A stretch of 64,000 nt of DNA. Source: Anaeramoeba flamelloides. Its lineage: Eukaryota; Metamonada; Anaeramoebidae. The position numbers were made by a program, and so were the translations under genes. The stretch covers positions 3,224,001 through 3,288,000 of the forward strand of contig JANTQA010000060.1 of assembly GCA_027625915.1 (NCBI GenBank), given 5' to 3'. Below, piece after piece: positions 22,635 to 34,775 of this stretch (within the stretch, counting starts at the first letter, position 1; each line of letters opens with the position of its first letter). Below the pieces are notes generated by a model. The model was not told the DNA's origin, did no database searches, and was given only the letters and a program-made list of their open reading frames with translations.

Positions 22635-25600
22635 TCATTTTTTTTCAATCGTCTCAACAGTTGAAGTTTTCTGAATCTTTTCAATATTCTTTTCAGTTTC
22701 TTTTTTCTTTTTATTCTTTTTTTTTTTTTCTTCAGGATTTTTGCAATATCTCGATATTTTTTGGCTGATACGAAAACCATAGATTCTTGGAACATAGCGA
22801 TGTGTTGGATGTAAGGGTTTTAAATCCTTTGAAGTGTTTAGTAAATTATGGGCGAAGGTTGTTCCAAAATAGGCTCCGTCAAATTGCGCATGGCGTGGGT
22901 TTATTGGTTGATATACCTTTTCGCATCTTGGACAAAATAATTTCATAGAAGACTAATTTGGAAAATACAAGTGATCATTAAATACAAAATATAAAAATAT
23001 ACGAAGAAAAAAATCAAAATTTGGAAAAAATATTACTTGTCCTGGAACATCTGAAAGGCCTACAGGTAAACATGGCTGAAATTCGCAATAAACACGTGGA
23101 CAGGTACCAAAAACGCCCTTTTCATATTTTTTTAACTATTTATAATCGATTTAATATAATTTTTTTTTTATTGCGATTTTGTTTTTATTATTTTTATTTT
23201 GTTTTATTTGTTTTTATTTTGTTTTATTTGTTTTTATTTTGTTTTTTTTTATTTGGTTTATTGTAAATAGCAATAATGAAAATTAGAAGTTTAAAGTTTA
23301 TAATTTGTAACACCTTTTTCTGTCATTAATGGCTTTTCCAAGATATTTTCAATATGTGAAAAATAATATGAAAAAATAAGATCTTTGTGAATTTTTTTTT
23401 TTAATAGTCTGATTTTTTTTGTTTTGGATTTTTTTTTTTATTTTTTTTTTTGGAAATAACTACAAAATAATTCAAATGCTTTAACCTTTAGATATTTATT
23501 TCATGTTTCTTGATTGTAAGTTCTTAGTATTTGAAAATTCTCAACCTTTTATAAACGTCATGAAATATTATTCAATTAAGCTAAAACTAAACTTTATTTG
23601 AAAAATTATGACTCAACCAAAATAAACAAATTGATGAAAAAATCTCCTTGAGTATTCAAAAACAATTAATAATTCAATCTTATTAATAATTAACTTTTAA
23701 TTATTATAAAAATAAAAAAGTCTGATATTTTGTAAATTAAAAAAAAATAAAATCTAAAACTAAAAAAAAAATGAAACCTAATTATTGAAAAGAGCATTAC
23801 GAATTTTTTATGACTAAAATTTAGCAGAAAAAAGGTTGACAATGAAGATTTTTTGCTAATAATTATCTGAATTTTAAAAGACATTATATAGTGGAAATTT
23901 TTTAAATGTTAATTTGTATTTTCCAAGATCTTTTTTTTTTTTTTTCAACTTAGTTAATAAAGAAAGAAAAGAAAAACAAAAATTTGACTAAATTAAAAGC
24001 AAAAATTGGATCAAAAAAAAAAAAGTAAAGGAAAAAGAAAAACAAAAATTTGAAAAAATTCGAAAAAAATATTTGACTGAATTAGAAAAAATGATTCTGA
24101 TCTAAAAATTGAAAATTATATTTTGATAAGGATCTGAGGATAAAACCCTACAAAACCTCTTCCAATAATATTTAAAAGTGGGTTGGCATTTTTGAAAAGT
24201 AGTTCTGAATTATTTGACAAAATTAAATGAAATTTACTAATAGATTTTTTACAGGCATTTAAACAACAGAGAACATATATAATTTACCTTCAACAGCAAT
24301 AAAGCTGCGATTTTAGACGAGTTTATGGTATATATTAATTCTTTAAGGATGCAGTCATTAAGGTGAAAATTATCTTTTTGATATCGAAAATTTCTTTTTT
24401 CGTATTTATTTATGAGTGGTTTATTGGAGTTAAAAACAAACCAGTCTCCATTAGATGATATATTTCTAAAAACGAATGTCATTTTTTAAACAAAAGTAAT
24501 CGTAGTAAAATTCAATTTCATGTTTAAATCAAAGTTACTTTTAAATTTTCAATGCAAGGATGAATATTTCGGAGTGTTGTAATTGGGCAATTTTTGAGAT
24601 GAAAAGGGTTTTTTTTTTTCATTTTTTTGGATTATTCAAAAGGGCCAACTTTATGGAAATAATATCACAAAAACCTTAATTTGTTAAATATAAAGGGTTT
24701 CTAGAACAAGTACAAATTGGATTTGAATCAATTTTTTCTGAAAGAAAACGATTTGATCCAAATAGAAGAAATTTACCGATGTAAACTAAAATTCAAAATT
24801 TTCCACACAGTTAAAACAGTTCAAAGAATCACAAGAATACAATTTCCATGAAAATTGCAAATAATTTTGATTTTTGTAAAAAATGAAAATCATTGGGTCA
24901 ACCTGGATTTTTTTGGAAATTCTTTAATAATGATCCATTTTTAATAAAATTTTATCTTTGATTTGATTATCCCCAAATACTATTCGAATGATAAGAATAA
25001 AAATACCAGGACTACCAGTTCTTCAAAATATTAATTAAAGGTGTTTTATTGTAAAAATAATCTCAAGTCGCCAATCTCGAAAAAACATCCAATAATTTTT
25101 ATTCTTAGATATCTGAAATAATGAATTTTTATATACCAAAGTTAATTTCGTCAAGTAGAAATCATTTTGAGTGTTTTATTTAACTTAGTATTTTATTTTT
25201 AGATTTATTAGTCAAATTAAAAACTTTTTTACAAAATCAAAATAATTTTTGACAAATAAAAAAAAATCCAAAAAGAAACTAAATTTCCAAAGTGAAACAA
25301 TAAAAATAATCTCCAAAACTCATAATCAACACCAGCTATAACAACACATCTCTTTAAATATTACTTTAGTTTTGAAGTATTCCAAAGATAAGAGGAATTG
25401 TTACCCAATGAAGAAACACTAAAAATTGAAAATCCGAGAATAACTTACTTTGACTTTTAAAAAAAGTCCCTACTTTGCTGATCAACTCACTTAAGAAAAG
25501 AAACTCACCCAAACATTCGTCTCTTTATCAAAAATAATAAATTGTTTCCGAACAGAGAAAAACTGAATCCAAATTTTTAATCGTGGGTGATTTATTTTTT

Positions 25601-28534
25601 CTTCTTTTAGTTCTTTTTTGTTTTAATTTCATTTTTTGAATTACCTAACTTGTTTCGGTTGATCAAAATTTTTCCGACAATTGATTTTATGTTAAAGTTG
25701 AGTTGTTCAAAATAAAAGAACTCAAATAAAATTAGCCAATGGTATCTAACCATTGATCGATCATTATCCCTAATAGAATTTTTACAAATTTAACAATGCA
25801 TTTTTTTTGTTTTGCTCTCTCCAAAATTTTGGAATACACACCCTTAGATTTATTAGTATTGGCAATTATTTATTTTTTATTTTGTGTGGGTATTGTAATT
25901 TATAAACAAGGTATTAACATTTCAATTATTAAATGGTTCTAATTTGATATATTTTCTAGAAGTGATTAAATAAGATTTTTTTTTTAAAAAATTGAATTTT
26001 GGTGTGTTTTAAATTTTGAATTGGGGTTTTGAAAGAACTCAAATTAAATTAACCTTTAGTATCTAACCATTTGATCGATCAATATTCCGAATAGAATTTT
26101 TAAACAAATTTAACAATGCATTTTTTTTGTTTTACTATCTCCAAAATTTTCAACACATCACAAGACAAGGAAAATTTTTTCAAAAAAAAATCTCTAAATT
26201 TTGTATTTTTGAAATACACTCATATAATAAACATTATTATACCTAACAATTTTCAAAAAGGTTTACAACTTTAATAGATATTAATGGGAATTGAAAAAAA
26301 AATGAAATTTTTCAGTAATATTTTTTTCATTTTTAATTGTAAAATTTTTGAATTTTTTATTTGACTTAGTAGAGAGATTATTTTCAAGTATTTTTTTAAT
26401 AGTCTAAAAATAATCATATTTTTCAATTTTCAAATAGCACAAAATATTTCAATCAAAAGATATCGCTAAATTAAATTGAGAAAATGGTTTTTTTTCTGTT
26501 TTTGGAATATTTTTTATCATTTTATTTTTTTCCAGGTTTGAGTTTTTATATACATTCCCGATTGTTTTCTGCAAATTGTTTTAACGTTTACCGTTGTGGA
26601 AAAAAAGTGAAACATGGAAAAAAAGTGAAACAAGGTTTTTAATTGGGAACATTACTGAAAATGAAAAGTAAGATCAATTAAAAAAAAGAATAAATAAATA
26701 AATTCAAGACAAAATGAAGTATTCGCCACAATAACAGTTTTTTTAATACTATCTTTTGGTATGGGTTTTTCTTTGATTGATCAATTATTAAAAATTTGTT
26801 CAAAAAATTGATTATTTTTGAGATCTCCAAAACCACACCAACAATTTCGATAAATCAAGTTGATTTAAATTGTATTTGTTGTATTGATTGAAAATAATAT
26901 AATGAGTTATTATTTGAAGTTAATTGGTTTCTTCTTTTTATTGATTTTACTTTTCATTTTCAGTAATGTTCCCAATTAAAAACCTTGTTTGACTTTTTTT
27001 CCATGTTTCACTTTTTTTCCACAACAGTTATTCTTTTTTCAATCTTAATGTTAAATCAAAAATTAATTAATTTTAACTTTTTTCAATTAAAAAATACCCC
27101 AAAAATAGGTGTTTTTTTCAAAAGTCGGTATTTTTGAAAAGGGGGGTATTCGGATTTTCATGGGTTTAATAGCTATCTTTTTTTTATTACATAAAATTAT
27201 TATAACTTTGAAAAAATAATTTATAAAAAAAATATAACTGAAATCCAATTTGTAGTTTTGGTTAACTTTAATTTTCAGTGTTTAAATCTTCCTTGTAGTG
27301 CGATAATTTATTAGTTATAATAATTATTTGTTTTTTGTTTTGTGAGTATTGTAATTTATAAACAATTGTTAACATTTCAATTAGTAAATGGTTTTGATTG
27401 GGTATTTCTTCGAGAATTGGTTAAATAAGATTTTTTTATTAAAAAATTGAATTTTGGTGTTTTGAAAATTTTGAATTGGAGTTTCGAAAATAAAAAACAA
27501 GAAAAAGGTTGATATTTCGTTTTTTATTTTACAAACTTTTGAATTTTTGAAATTTAGATACTGTGAATCGTTTCTTTCATTTAAACTTTGCATTTTTTGG
27601 AAATTGAGATCCTGTGAATTTCCGGTTTTAGTCTGATAGTGTTTTGAATTTTGAACAAGATTTCTTTTTAATTTTTTCAAATAATAGAATTTTACTTTCA
27701 CATATCATTTTGAGAAAGTAAGTCACTTTTTGAATTATCAATAATATTTATGGTGGTGACAAGACACTTCAAAGTAAATCATTTTAAATTTTAAAAAATC
27801 ATCATTGATTCTTTTTTAATCGAATTTCTATTGATTTAAAAATTTAGGCGGTTTCGCGAAAAGATTGTTGTGAGAGGTTTTGAAAAAAATAAAAAACATT
27901 AACTCCAGAGTAAAACACCACCCTGTATTTATCTTGGGATCAGCAACGAGGAAAGTGTCCTTAAAATGAACAAAAGTTTTTTAATGTTTTTGAAAAATAA
28001 CAAAGGAATTTGATAAAAAAAGAAAATAAAAAAAAATTTACCATTAATTGTGTACCAGCTGGTGTAATAATAAAACGAGCATGAATTAATCCAAAAAGAA
28101 CACGGGAAGCTCGATCGACAATTTTCAATTGCTCTTTCGAAAGTTTGTCTTTTTGTTTTTTTTTAGAGATCGCAAAAAGAATAAAAGGAACACCAAAACC
28201 AAGAATAGTTTTGTGTTTTCATTTTCGAATAAAAGATATTTTGTTTATAAAATTCATTTATGGTTGGTAAAAAGAGAAAGTCGTTTTCAATTCAAACTTT
28301 TTTGAACTTTTTAAAACACAAAAAAAAAAAAAAAAAAAAACAATTACCAAATTCTTCGTTATATTCTTTGGATCTGATCATTATTAAAGCTAATGAATAA
28401 TAAGGGATAAAATTTGATAACCCAGTAAGGTTGAAGTTGTCTTCATAATACCATTCGCTTACCTTACAAAACACCTCATGATCTTTTTGTGAAACAAACC
28501 ATCGTACCCAAGATTGTTCTTCCTCATCAGACAT
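22635..28534 (-). CDS. CSNK2B: Casein kinase II regulatory subunit beta (four exons)
   Basis: Reassembled from the minus strand: exon 1 28348-28534 ([20 protein letters not shown]...), exon 2 28042-28148 ([20 protein letters not shown]...IHARFIITP), exon 3 23037-23135 ([17 protein letters not shown]...GLSDVPGQ), exon 4 22635-22952 ([16 protein letters not shown]...DGAYFGTTF...[11 protein letters not shown]). Phases 1, 0, 0 fit; total 236 residues. CK2-beta dimerises through its zinc ribbon and docks two CK2 catalytic subunits. The four Zn cysteines are present in exons 3 and 4 (CPRVYC, CPRC), as are the N-terminal acidic start and the FNLTGL motif. Human CK2-beta is 215 residues; the C-terminal tail here is Lys/Glu-rich. 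Donors are GTAATT, GTAAAT, GTAATA. Introns are 199, 4906 and 84 bp; the large one carries repeats and an orphan exon-like frame. Confidence 0.92.
23720..24210 (+). repeat. Dispersed repeat family D, copy 2 (in CK2-beta intron)
   Basis: Partner of 8940-9430. The closest stretch is 'attagaaaaaatgattctgat' with the following 90 bp. Confidence 0.55.
24288..24482 (-). CDS. Exon-like frame inside the CK2-beta intron
   Basis: ATG at 24480-24482 opens 65 codons ([20 protein letters not shown]...; [20 protein letters not shown]; ...[11 protein letters not shown]) that run exactly to a GTAAAT donor, the same donor as CK2-beta exon 2. The frame is phase 0 and has coding-like composition. It would splice in frame to CK2-beta exon 3 (23135), so it could be an alternative first exon, or the start of a separate nested gene whose other exons I could not find. 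It has no resemblance to CK2-beta N-termini. No family recognised. Confidence 0.35.
25715..26160 (+). repeat. Pair of ~130-bp direct repeats around 190 bp
   Basis: 'aaagaactcaaat' through 'tctccaaaatttt' occurs at 25715-25843 and again at 26032-26160 (offset 317 bp) with few differences. The spacer ('tttataaacaaggtattaac...attgaattttggtgtgtttt') recurs at 27295-27490 and partly at 22085-22190. It may be a tandem duplication of a ~317-bp unit. There is no protein between the repeats. Confidence 0.55.
26591..27028. mobile_element. ~430-bp TA-target inverted-repeat element, copy 2 (in CK2-beta intron)
   Basis: Starts CCGTTGTGGAAAAAAAGTGA and ends with the inverted TTTTTTTCCACAACAG before TA. 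It carries two tandem 'tggaaaaaaagtgaaac' boxes at its left end. Near-identical interior to 21564-21989, which suggests both moved fairly recently compared with the other families here. Confidence 0.75.
27295..27490 (+). repeat. Copy of the 25.9-kb spacer repeat
   Basis: Matches 25860-26031 ('tttataaacaa.tgttaacatt...aaattgaattttggtgtttt'). The minus-strand open frame at 27381-27701 overlaps it and is therefore not taken as a gene. Confidence 0.5.
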
Positions 28535-28902
28535 TGAATAAAAAGTAAAAAGGGATTTTTCAAAAAAATAAAACTTTAATTTGTGAAATATCGTCTTAAA
28601 ACAATCTCCAAAAACAAAGTTGATATTTGTTTGTAAGTTAATTGGTGATTTCCAATCACGTTTTTAATTTTTTACTGATAAATTGAAAAAAATTTTTAGT
28701 ACAAGTTATTTTGAAGAAATTGTTTTCACTTTTCCTTTTAGTTATGTTTTGAACGAAGAATATTACCAAGAGCTCTGAATTTTCAAATATTTTGAACACT
28801 TTAACTATTGAGTGAATTCTTTAAAACTATGGTAACGACATTTCCATTAAGAAAAACAATAACAGTTTCAAAACTTTAAAAAAATAATAATTCATTTCAC
28901 CA

Positions 28903-29718
28903 TCAAATCTAAAACCCGGAAATTTCTGAAACCCGGTAATTCAATTTTTCTGATCAATTGTAAATATTAGTAAAATGTCAAAAATATACTCCCATTTTAC
29001 AGACAAATAACACAATTACCCAGCAACTTAAACCCTTTCAAATTGGGGTCTTGGTTAAATATTCTGAATCTGTTAATTTTAACTCTTTGGTGAATTCAGA
29101 AATCAAAAAAATCCAAAATTTGTAAAATTAATTGAGAACATTACTGAAAATTGAAAATCAAATTTATTGCGATTTTCCCTTTAGATAAATTCTAAATTTA
29201 TTAGGAATCATCTTTATAAGAATTATTTTGTTATTGCATTTATGAAATAAGAGTTTTATTTACTTTATATCTTTCTTTTAATAATTTTTTCTAATTTTTA
29301 AATTTCTATTGGGAACCTTAGAGGATTTATTTTTTGACAAAATGGTTTTCATAATTTCATGAAAATTTACAATAATCAAACACCTCTCTCAAATTCAAAT
29401 ACTCTCAAATATTTTTAAAATTATGAAAATGTTTTTTATTTCATGATTTAAAATCAAAAGTGGATTTTCATTTTCAGTCATGTTCTCAATTAATTTTACA
29501 AATTTTAGATTTTTTTGATTTCTGAATTCACCAAAGAGTTAAAAATGGTGGATTCAGAATATTTAACCAATACTCCAATTTGAAAGGTTATAAGTTGCTG
29601 GGTAATTGGGTTATTTGTCTGTAAAATGGGAGTATATTTTTGACATTTTACTAATATTTACAATTGATCAGAAAAATTGAATTACCGGGTTTCAGAAATT
29701 TCCGGGTTTTAGATTTGA
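28903..29718. mobile_element. 816-bp element with ~250-bp inverted repeats
   Basis: The left arm 28903-29155 and right arm 29470-29718 are inverted copies. They share 'tcaaatctaaaacccggaaa', 'ctgatcaattgtaaatatta' and 'ctttggtgaattcagaaatc', with very few mismatches by eye. The inner ends contain 'ttgagaacattactgaaaat', related to the 430-bp TA elements. It lies about 370 bp upstream of the CK2-beta start codon. Diverged relatives: 33225-33475 (one arm) and 36600-37740. Confidence 0.75.
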
Positions 29719-30846
29719 CAGTCACGGAATATAGAGGTGTAAATGGCGTGTGTTTTTTCCTTTAATCAATTACCAAAATTTAACTGATGGAAAACATATA
29801 GGACGATTGTAGAAAGAAAATAAACAAATCAATGGGGTAGAAACAGTATATAAACAAGAAATAGGGTTCTTTAAATAAATTTTAAAAAAGAATTATGAAG
29901 ATATAGAAAGATTAAAATGTAATTTTTCTGACAAAAAAATTAGCAAAATTTCATTTTTTGGATTTTGATAAACAAATCATTTAATCTCAGAATTTAATGA
30001 AAATATGATAAAATTTTTGAAATGTAGGCATTTAATATAATTGAGCCATTTTGATTAATCAAAGATCTAACCTCTAAAGTCAATTTAAATCTGAAATAAG
30101 GAAATACTTATGAAACTTTCTTAACTTCAAATATCAGGGTTTGAAAAAAAACACGAGTTTAATTTTTATAAATAATTAAAGCAACATGGGGTATTTACAC
30201 CACTTTAGAATTTCAATAAAGTCAAGCTTTGGAGAAATTAGGTTTAAATTCTTTGTTTTTTTAATTACAATGTTCCTGAAATTTTCAAAAAAATTATTTT
30301 TAATCTTTTAAGGACTATCAAAAAGAAGTCCACTATGTTGATTATTTTAGCCAAAATGTTGTTGAATTCTAGGTTTTATCTTTTAAGAGCCTGAAGAACT
30401 ATAAAATCAAAAATTGTTGGGAATTTATTATTTTGATAATAAGATCCCAAAAGCATAATTTACAACACAAAAATAATAATAGGTAGATTGTATAATTGTT
30501 TTTTATTGATTCAAGAGCAAACAAGAAAAAAGAAAAACAAAAAAGTAAATAAATATAATGAAGAATCAAATGCTAAAAAATTTCAAGAAAAAGACAAATA
30601 TGAAATTTTCATCTAACTTTACACATTGTATTTAAAAAAACGAATAATTGGTGATATTTTTTTTTTATTTTTTTCTTTTTGAAAAAAATTTTTTTAATGT
30701 TTCTTTTGACAGCTGTTTAAAACTAAAATTTAATTAATGTATTTTTAATCATCTTTTTATTTACATGTGGGTTTTTATTTTTCTTATCTCTTAATTTGAT
30801 GAAGTTAAAATGTTAAATGAATTTGAAAATTAGTTATTGTCATTTA

Positions 30847-31036
30847 CAATTAGTTTCACTTCAAAGAAACAAACTTTCAACAAAATTTAAGGCACTTTAA
30901 TAATCAAAAATTAGGATACAAAATTCAAAATCTGGATGAAATAATTTGTGTAAAAAAAAATCCAAAAAATGAACTTTAATTTGAGTTTTATTTGCACTTG
31001 AATTTTGTTGAAAGTTTGTGTCTTAAAAGTGTATAA
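30847..31036. mobile_element. Palindromic CAGT-type MITE, degraded copy
   Basis: Keeps 'ttagtttcact', 'aaactttcaacaaaatttaa' and the inverted 'gttgaaagtttgtg', but the ends have decayed. Confidence 0.6.
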
Positions 31037-31658
31037 TTCTTTCTTCTTCTTTTTTTTTTTATTAGAATTATTTCCTGATCATTTATACCTTTAATAGTAC
31101 TTTTAATTGTAATTCGATTATATTTTCGTAAAAATAACTATTTTGTTTCACATCAAAGTATTATCTTTTTTGGAACAAAATTTTTGAAAAAATATATTAT
31201 TATTTATTATTATTATTATTATTTAGAGAAAGGTGGTCGAAGACAATTTAATCAAAATAAAAAAGAGAAGAAAAATAATTAAATTATTAATATGAAAAAT
31301 AATATTATCATTGATATAACTCAATTAAAACAGTATTCACTGTTGTTGAATTTTACAGAAGTTGATAAAACGCAATAAAATTAAATATTTTCGATAATTT
31401 TTATCAAATGTTGTAGAACTATCATTATTTTTATTGTTTAAAATCTAAATTGATAGATAGATATATAGATATATATATATATAAACCGTTAGGTTTTCTT
31501 GGTTTTACTGTTGGTTCTATTAAATAATGAGTTTTTAGAGGCAATAAATCAAAAAAACAGCAAGAAAAATGTATACATATTTTCGATAATTTATTATAAC
31601 ATAGTAAAATCTTTGATTTTTCTTCATTCTGATGATTTTTGGAATTTTGACATAAAAT

Positions 31659-31854
31659 CAGTTCCCCTCTTAAGACAAAAACTTGCAAAGAAATTTAAGG
31701 GACAATAAGAATCTCAAATTAAAGCACAAAATTCATATTCTAGTCAAATAATTTGTGTAAAAAAATAATTCCAAAAAATGTACTTTAATTTGTGGGGTTT
31801 TTTTTTTACCTTAAATTTCATTGAAAGTTTGTGCCTTAAAAGTGGAAATGACTG
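31659..31854. mobile_element. Palindromic CAGT-type MITE, copy
   Basis: Starts CAGTTCCCCTCTTAAGAC and ends AAGTGGAAATGACTG before TA. Middle: 'atctcaaattaaagcacaaa' and its inverted partner. Short open frames across it are artefacts of the palindrome. Confidence 0.7.
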
Positions 31855-31859
31855 TAATT

Positions 31860-33220
31860 TACGACACTCTAAAGTAATTTGTTGTAATTTCCAAATTTCC
31901 CCTAGTTTGTGCATGAGTGGCATAAGATAGACAGATATCAATAATAAATTATAATCCCATAATCAGTGATTAATAAATGGTATTCAACTTTTGTGGGGTT
32001 CCTTTTTTAATATATAAGGATGGAGTATAATATTTGATTTTAATCAATTCTTTTAAATTAAAAAAGGAGATAGAAACACGCAGAGTGTGTTACTGGGTAC
32101 AAAATTTATATATTTTTTTCCTATTTTAAGTGTTTTTTATTGTACGTTTTTTATTATTAATTTTTCTTTATTACCATAATTGATCAAATACTAAGAGTTA
32201 GATGAAAAAATCTCTACAAAAAAAAATATTTTTTTTATTAAAAAAGGTTGGGTTATTGTTTTCGGTACAAATGTACAGTTCCAAATTCAATCATTTAAAA
32301 ATTTCAAATCTGTTACAAAAATTTTACATTTTATAGTTTTTCTGAATTTTGTGAGATAAAAAGTAGAAATCTAGTGTGTTCTGTCTTTTTATCCCCTTTG
32401 ATAACCCTTTTTTGATAATTATGATGATACAAAGGTTTTAATACTTGACCACGTTCAGTTATATTTTTAATGTGTAAAATTTCAAAATATTGAAGTTACA
32501 AAAAAACCCAAACTAAGGTACATGTTTCGAATTCTAGAAACAAACAATATTGAAGAAAATCCCCCAAAAATTGTATATATTTTTGAATTTTTTGTTCCTT
32601 AAATTCGTTTTAATTTTTATGATTAAAAGTGGTAGGAATTATAATAATAGTTATCTATTTATTAAAACTTTCCTTTTTCAGATACTCTTCAAATCAAAAT
32701 CAAGATATTTGACAAAAAAATATTTTGTTTTTAATATATAATTGCAAATATTCCAAAAAATACCCAAAAAATTCACATTTTCAAAATAAATATAGAAATC
32801 ATCTTATAACCATTAATTATTTCAATTAAAGATTGATTAAAACTTCTCAATTTATCAATTTTCATCTTTTAGTAAATTTCAAAATTAAAAAAAACATAAA
32901 AATAATAAAAAATTGATTGAGAAAAAAAATGAATAAATAAAATTTAATTTATGTAATCATTCCTTTGAGAAGAGATAAATTTGTTGTAAAATATTTATTT
33001 TTACATTTAGACAATATGAATTTTATTTTCTCTTGATATCTCCTTTGAATAAATCTTTCAATATTTATATTTAGAAATTAAACTATTTAAAAGAAAAAGT
33101 TTTACCGAATTTATGATAAATTCAAAATAATCAAAGAAATTTCTCAAATTAGAATATTTGATTAATTTTAATTGTCATTTTAATGATTCTGATTTTAAAA
33201 AATTCAAAAACACATTTTTA
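31860..33220. other. Gene-free AT-rich stretch
   Basis: Holds a weak relative of the 2.0-2.3 kb foldbacks near 31990-32100. Otherwise A/T runs without supportable features. Confidence 0.4.
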
Positions 33221-33224
33221 TTTT

Positions 33225-33475
33225 AGGTAATCTTCTCAATCAATTTTGATGAAGTCAGAATTTTTTTGATTTTTGCATTTGAAAAAAGGATGAAAATTGG
33301 TAAATTTAAAAATATTTAAACAATATCCAAAAATGGTGGTTAATGGTTACCCTATAATCTATTTTATTTAATATGAAATGTTTCTAATATTTTCCATTTT
33401 TTACAAATATTTTCAATTGATCAACAAAAAACAACTGTTTCATACAACTATCAAGATTTTGATTTTTAGAAATCA
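33225..33475. repeat. Diverged single arm of the long inverted-repeat family
   Basis: Resembles the right arm at 29470-29718 ('ttctcaatcaattttg', 'tttttttgatttttg', 'ttttcaattgatca'). The matching left arm could not be located. Confidence 0.45.
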
Positions 33476-34301
33476 TAACACAAAATTATTATTTTGATAC
33501 TCACTTATTGTTTTCACAAATTGAATCACAAAAAAACAAGATTTTGTCAAACTATCTTGAAACAATTATCCTAAGATGAATTGAGATCTTCTTAATTTTC
33601 TTTTAGGTTAAATTTTATTTTTTGTTATTCAATTTCACAAAAAATTTTTTTTTCTACAAAGGAAAAATTATTTTTGATGATCTTAATTTGTAAAGGAACT
33701 TGGAAAATCGACAAAAAAATAAGCGAGTGGCAGTTTTGTATTGTTCACCAGTCGATATTTGACAAATTCAATAAAAATAAATTCTCATATTATTTAAAAG
33801 AGAAAAGTTGAGATCATTTATTGAGTTTTTTTTTTTTTCATTTTTGACTTTTGAGAAAAATTATTTTGTTCTAAATTTAATTTTGATCTTCTTTATGAAT
33901 CAAGTCTAAATACTGTTTTGTTAAAATTATTTCTCTTTTTTAAACAAATAACTTTTATTAAATTGAAAAAAAAAATTATTTTTTGATTTTGTGAAAATCC
34001 TCTCTGATATGTGGAGAAATTCAATCACTTAATTTCCATGACCAAAACTTAAAACTCTCTAACTATGTTTATTGAATGATCCTAATACGTTTTGTGTGAT
34101 TGTGGAAAGGTAATTTTTAAATTATATTTTCACTCATGTTTAGATATAAATATATATCAACTGTTTCCAAAATTCGATACAAGTTACAAACACAAGAAAA
34201 TCAAAAAAAAAAAACAAATAAAGCACAAAAAACAAGTGTTTAATCCCACAAATTTTAATTTTGACAAAACAAATTATATTCAAAAAGTAATTAAAAAAAA
34301 A

Positions 34302-34775
34302 TTAGTTTTTCTTTTTTAGAGAAAATTCAAGAAACTCTCTTTGATATTTTTGTGTTCTTGTGTATCCATGCTTTTTTAAATAGTCTTCAATCCCTCTTAA
34401 GGAAGATTTGTAACTTTTTTTTGCTTTGGATTCGATATTTGAAGTGATTATTTGCGAATACATCTTTGAAACTTCTTTGTTTACAATAATTTTTGGTGGC
34501 TTGATACAATTTTCCCCATCTAATTCATGAGACAGCCCCTTTCTCCATCCTTGGATCCACTCTGGGTTGTATTGATAAAACCTTTCAATCCTTCTTTTCC
34601 AAGAGGGTTTTGGTTTGCTCCTTAAAAAAATGGTTAGGTTTTGTTTTGATTGTCCGAGGGAACAGTGATTCCCCTCCATGTTGACCTTTTTGTATTTTGT
34701 GAAAAGGCTGTTTGGTTGGGTTTTTTTTAATAAAAGTAGTGCCTCGCAGATTTCAAGTGGTAAAATGGAGATCAT
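34302..34775 (-). CDS. Unknown 157-residue basic protein
   Basis: Single-exon frame from ATG (34773-34775) to TAA. An in-frame stop lies five codons upstream with no acceptor between, so the start is firm. The N-terminus is a hydrophobic helix (MISILPLEICEALLLLKK), and the rest is basic and rich in W/Y/K (SWKRRIERFYQYNPEW, GWRKGLSHELDGEN). The C-terminal helix ends REFLEFSLKKKN. G+C is clearly above the flanks. The N-terminal LPLEICEALLLL is faintly F-box-like, but this is not enough for a call. No family recognised. Confidence 0.65.
   Translation of the reverse strand: MISILPLEICEALLLLKKTQPNSLFTKYKKVNMEGNHCSLGQSKQNLTIFLRSKPKPSWKRRIERFYQYNPEWIQGWRKGLSHELDGENCIKPPKIIVNKEVSKMYSQIITSNIESKAKKSYKSSLRGIEDYLKKHGYTRTQKYQREFLEFSLKKKN

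Noticed and set aside
22574-22795. Lys-rich minus-strand frame overlapping CK2-beta exon 4
   Set aside because: Different frame of the same exon and its A-rich 3' flank.
27381-27701. 106-codon minus-strand frame
   Set aside because: Overlaps a dispersed repeat (27295-27490) and has AT-noise composition.
27790-27980. Minus-strand open frame ([20 protein letters not shown]) near CK2-beta exon 2
   Set aside because: Coding-like, but it lies in the intron with no acceptor/donor pair that keeps CK2-beta in phase; no family.
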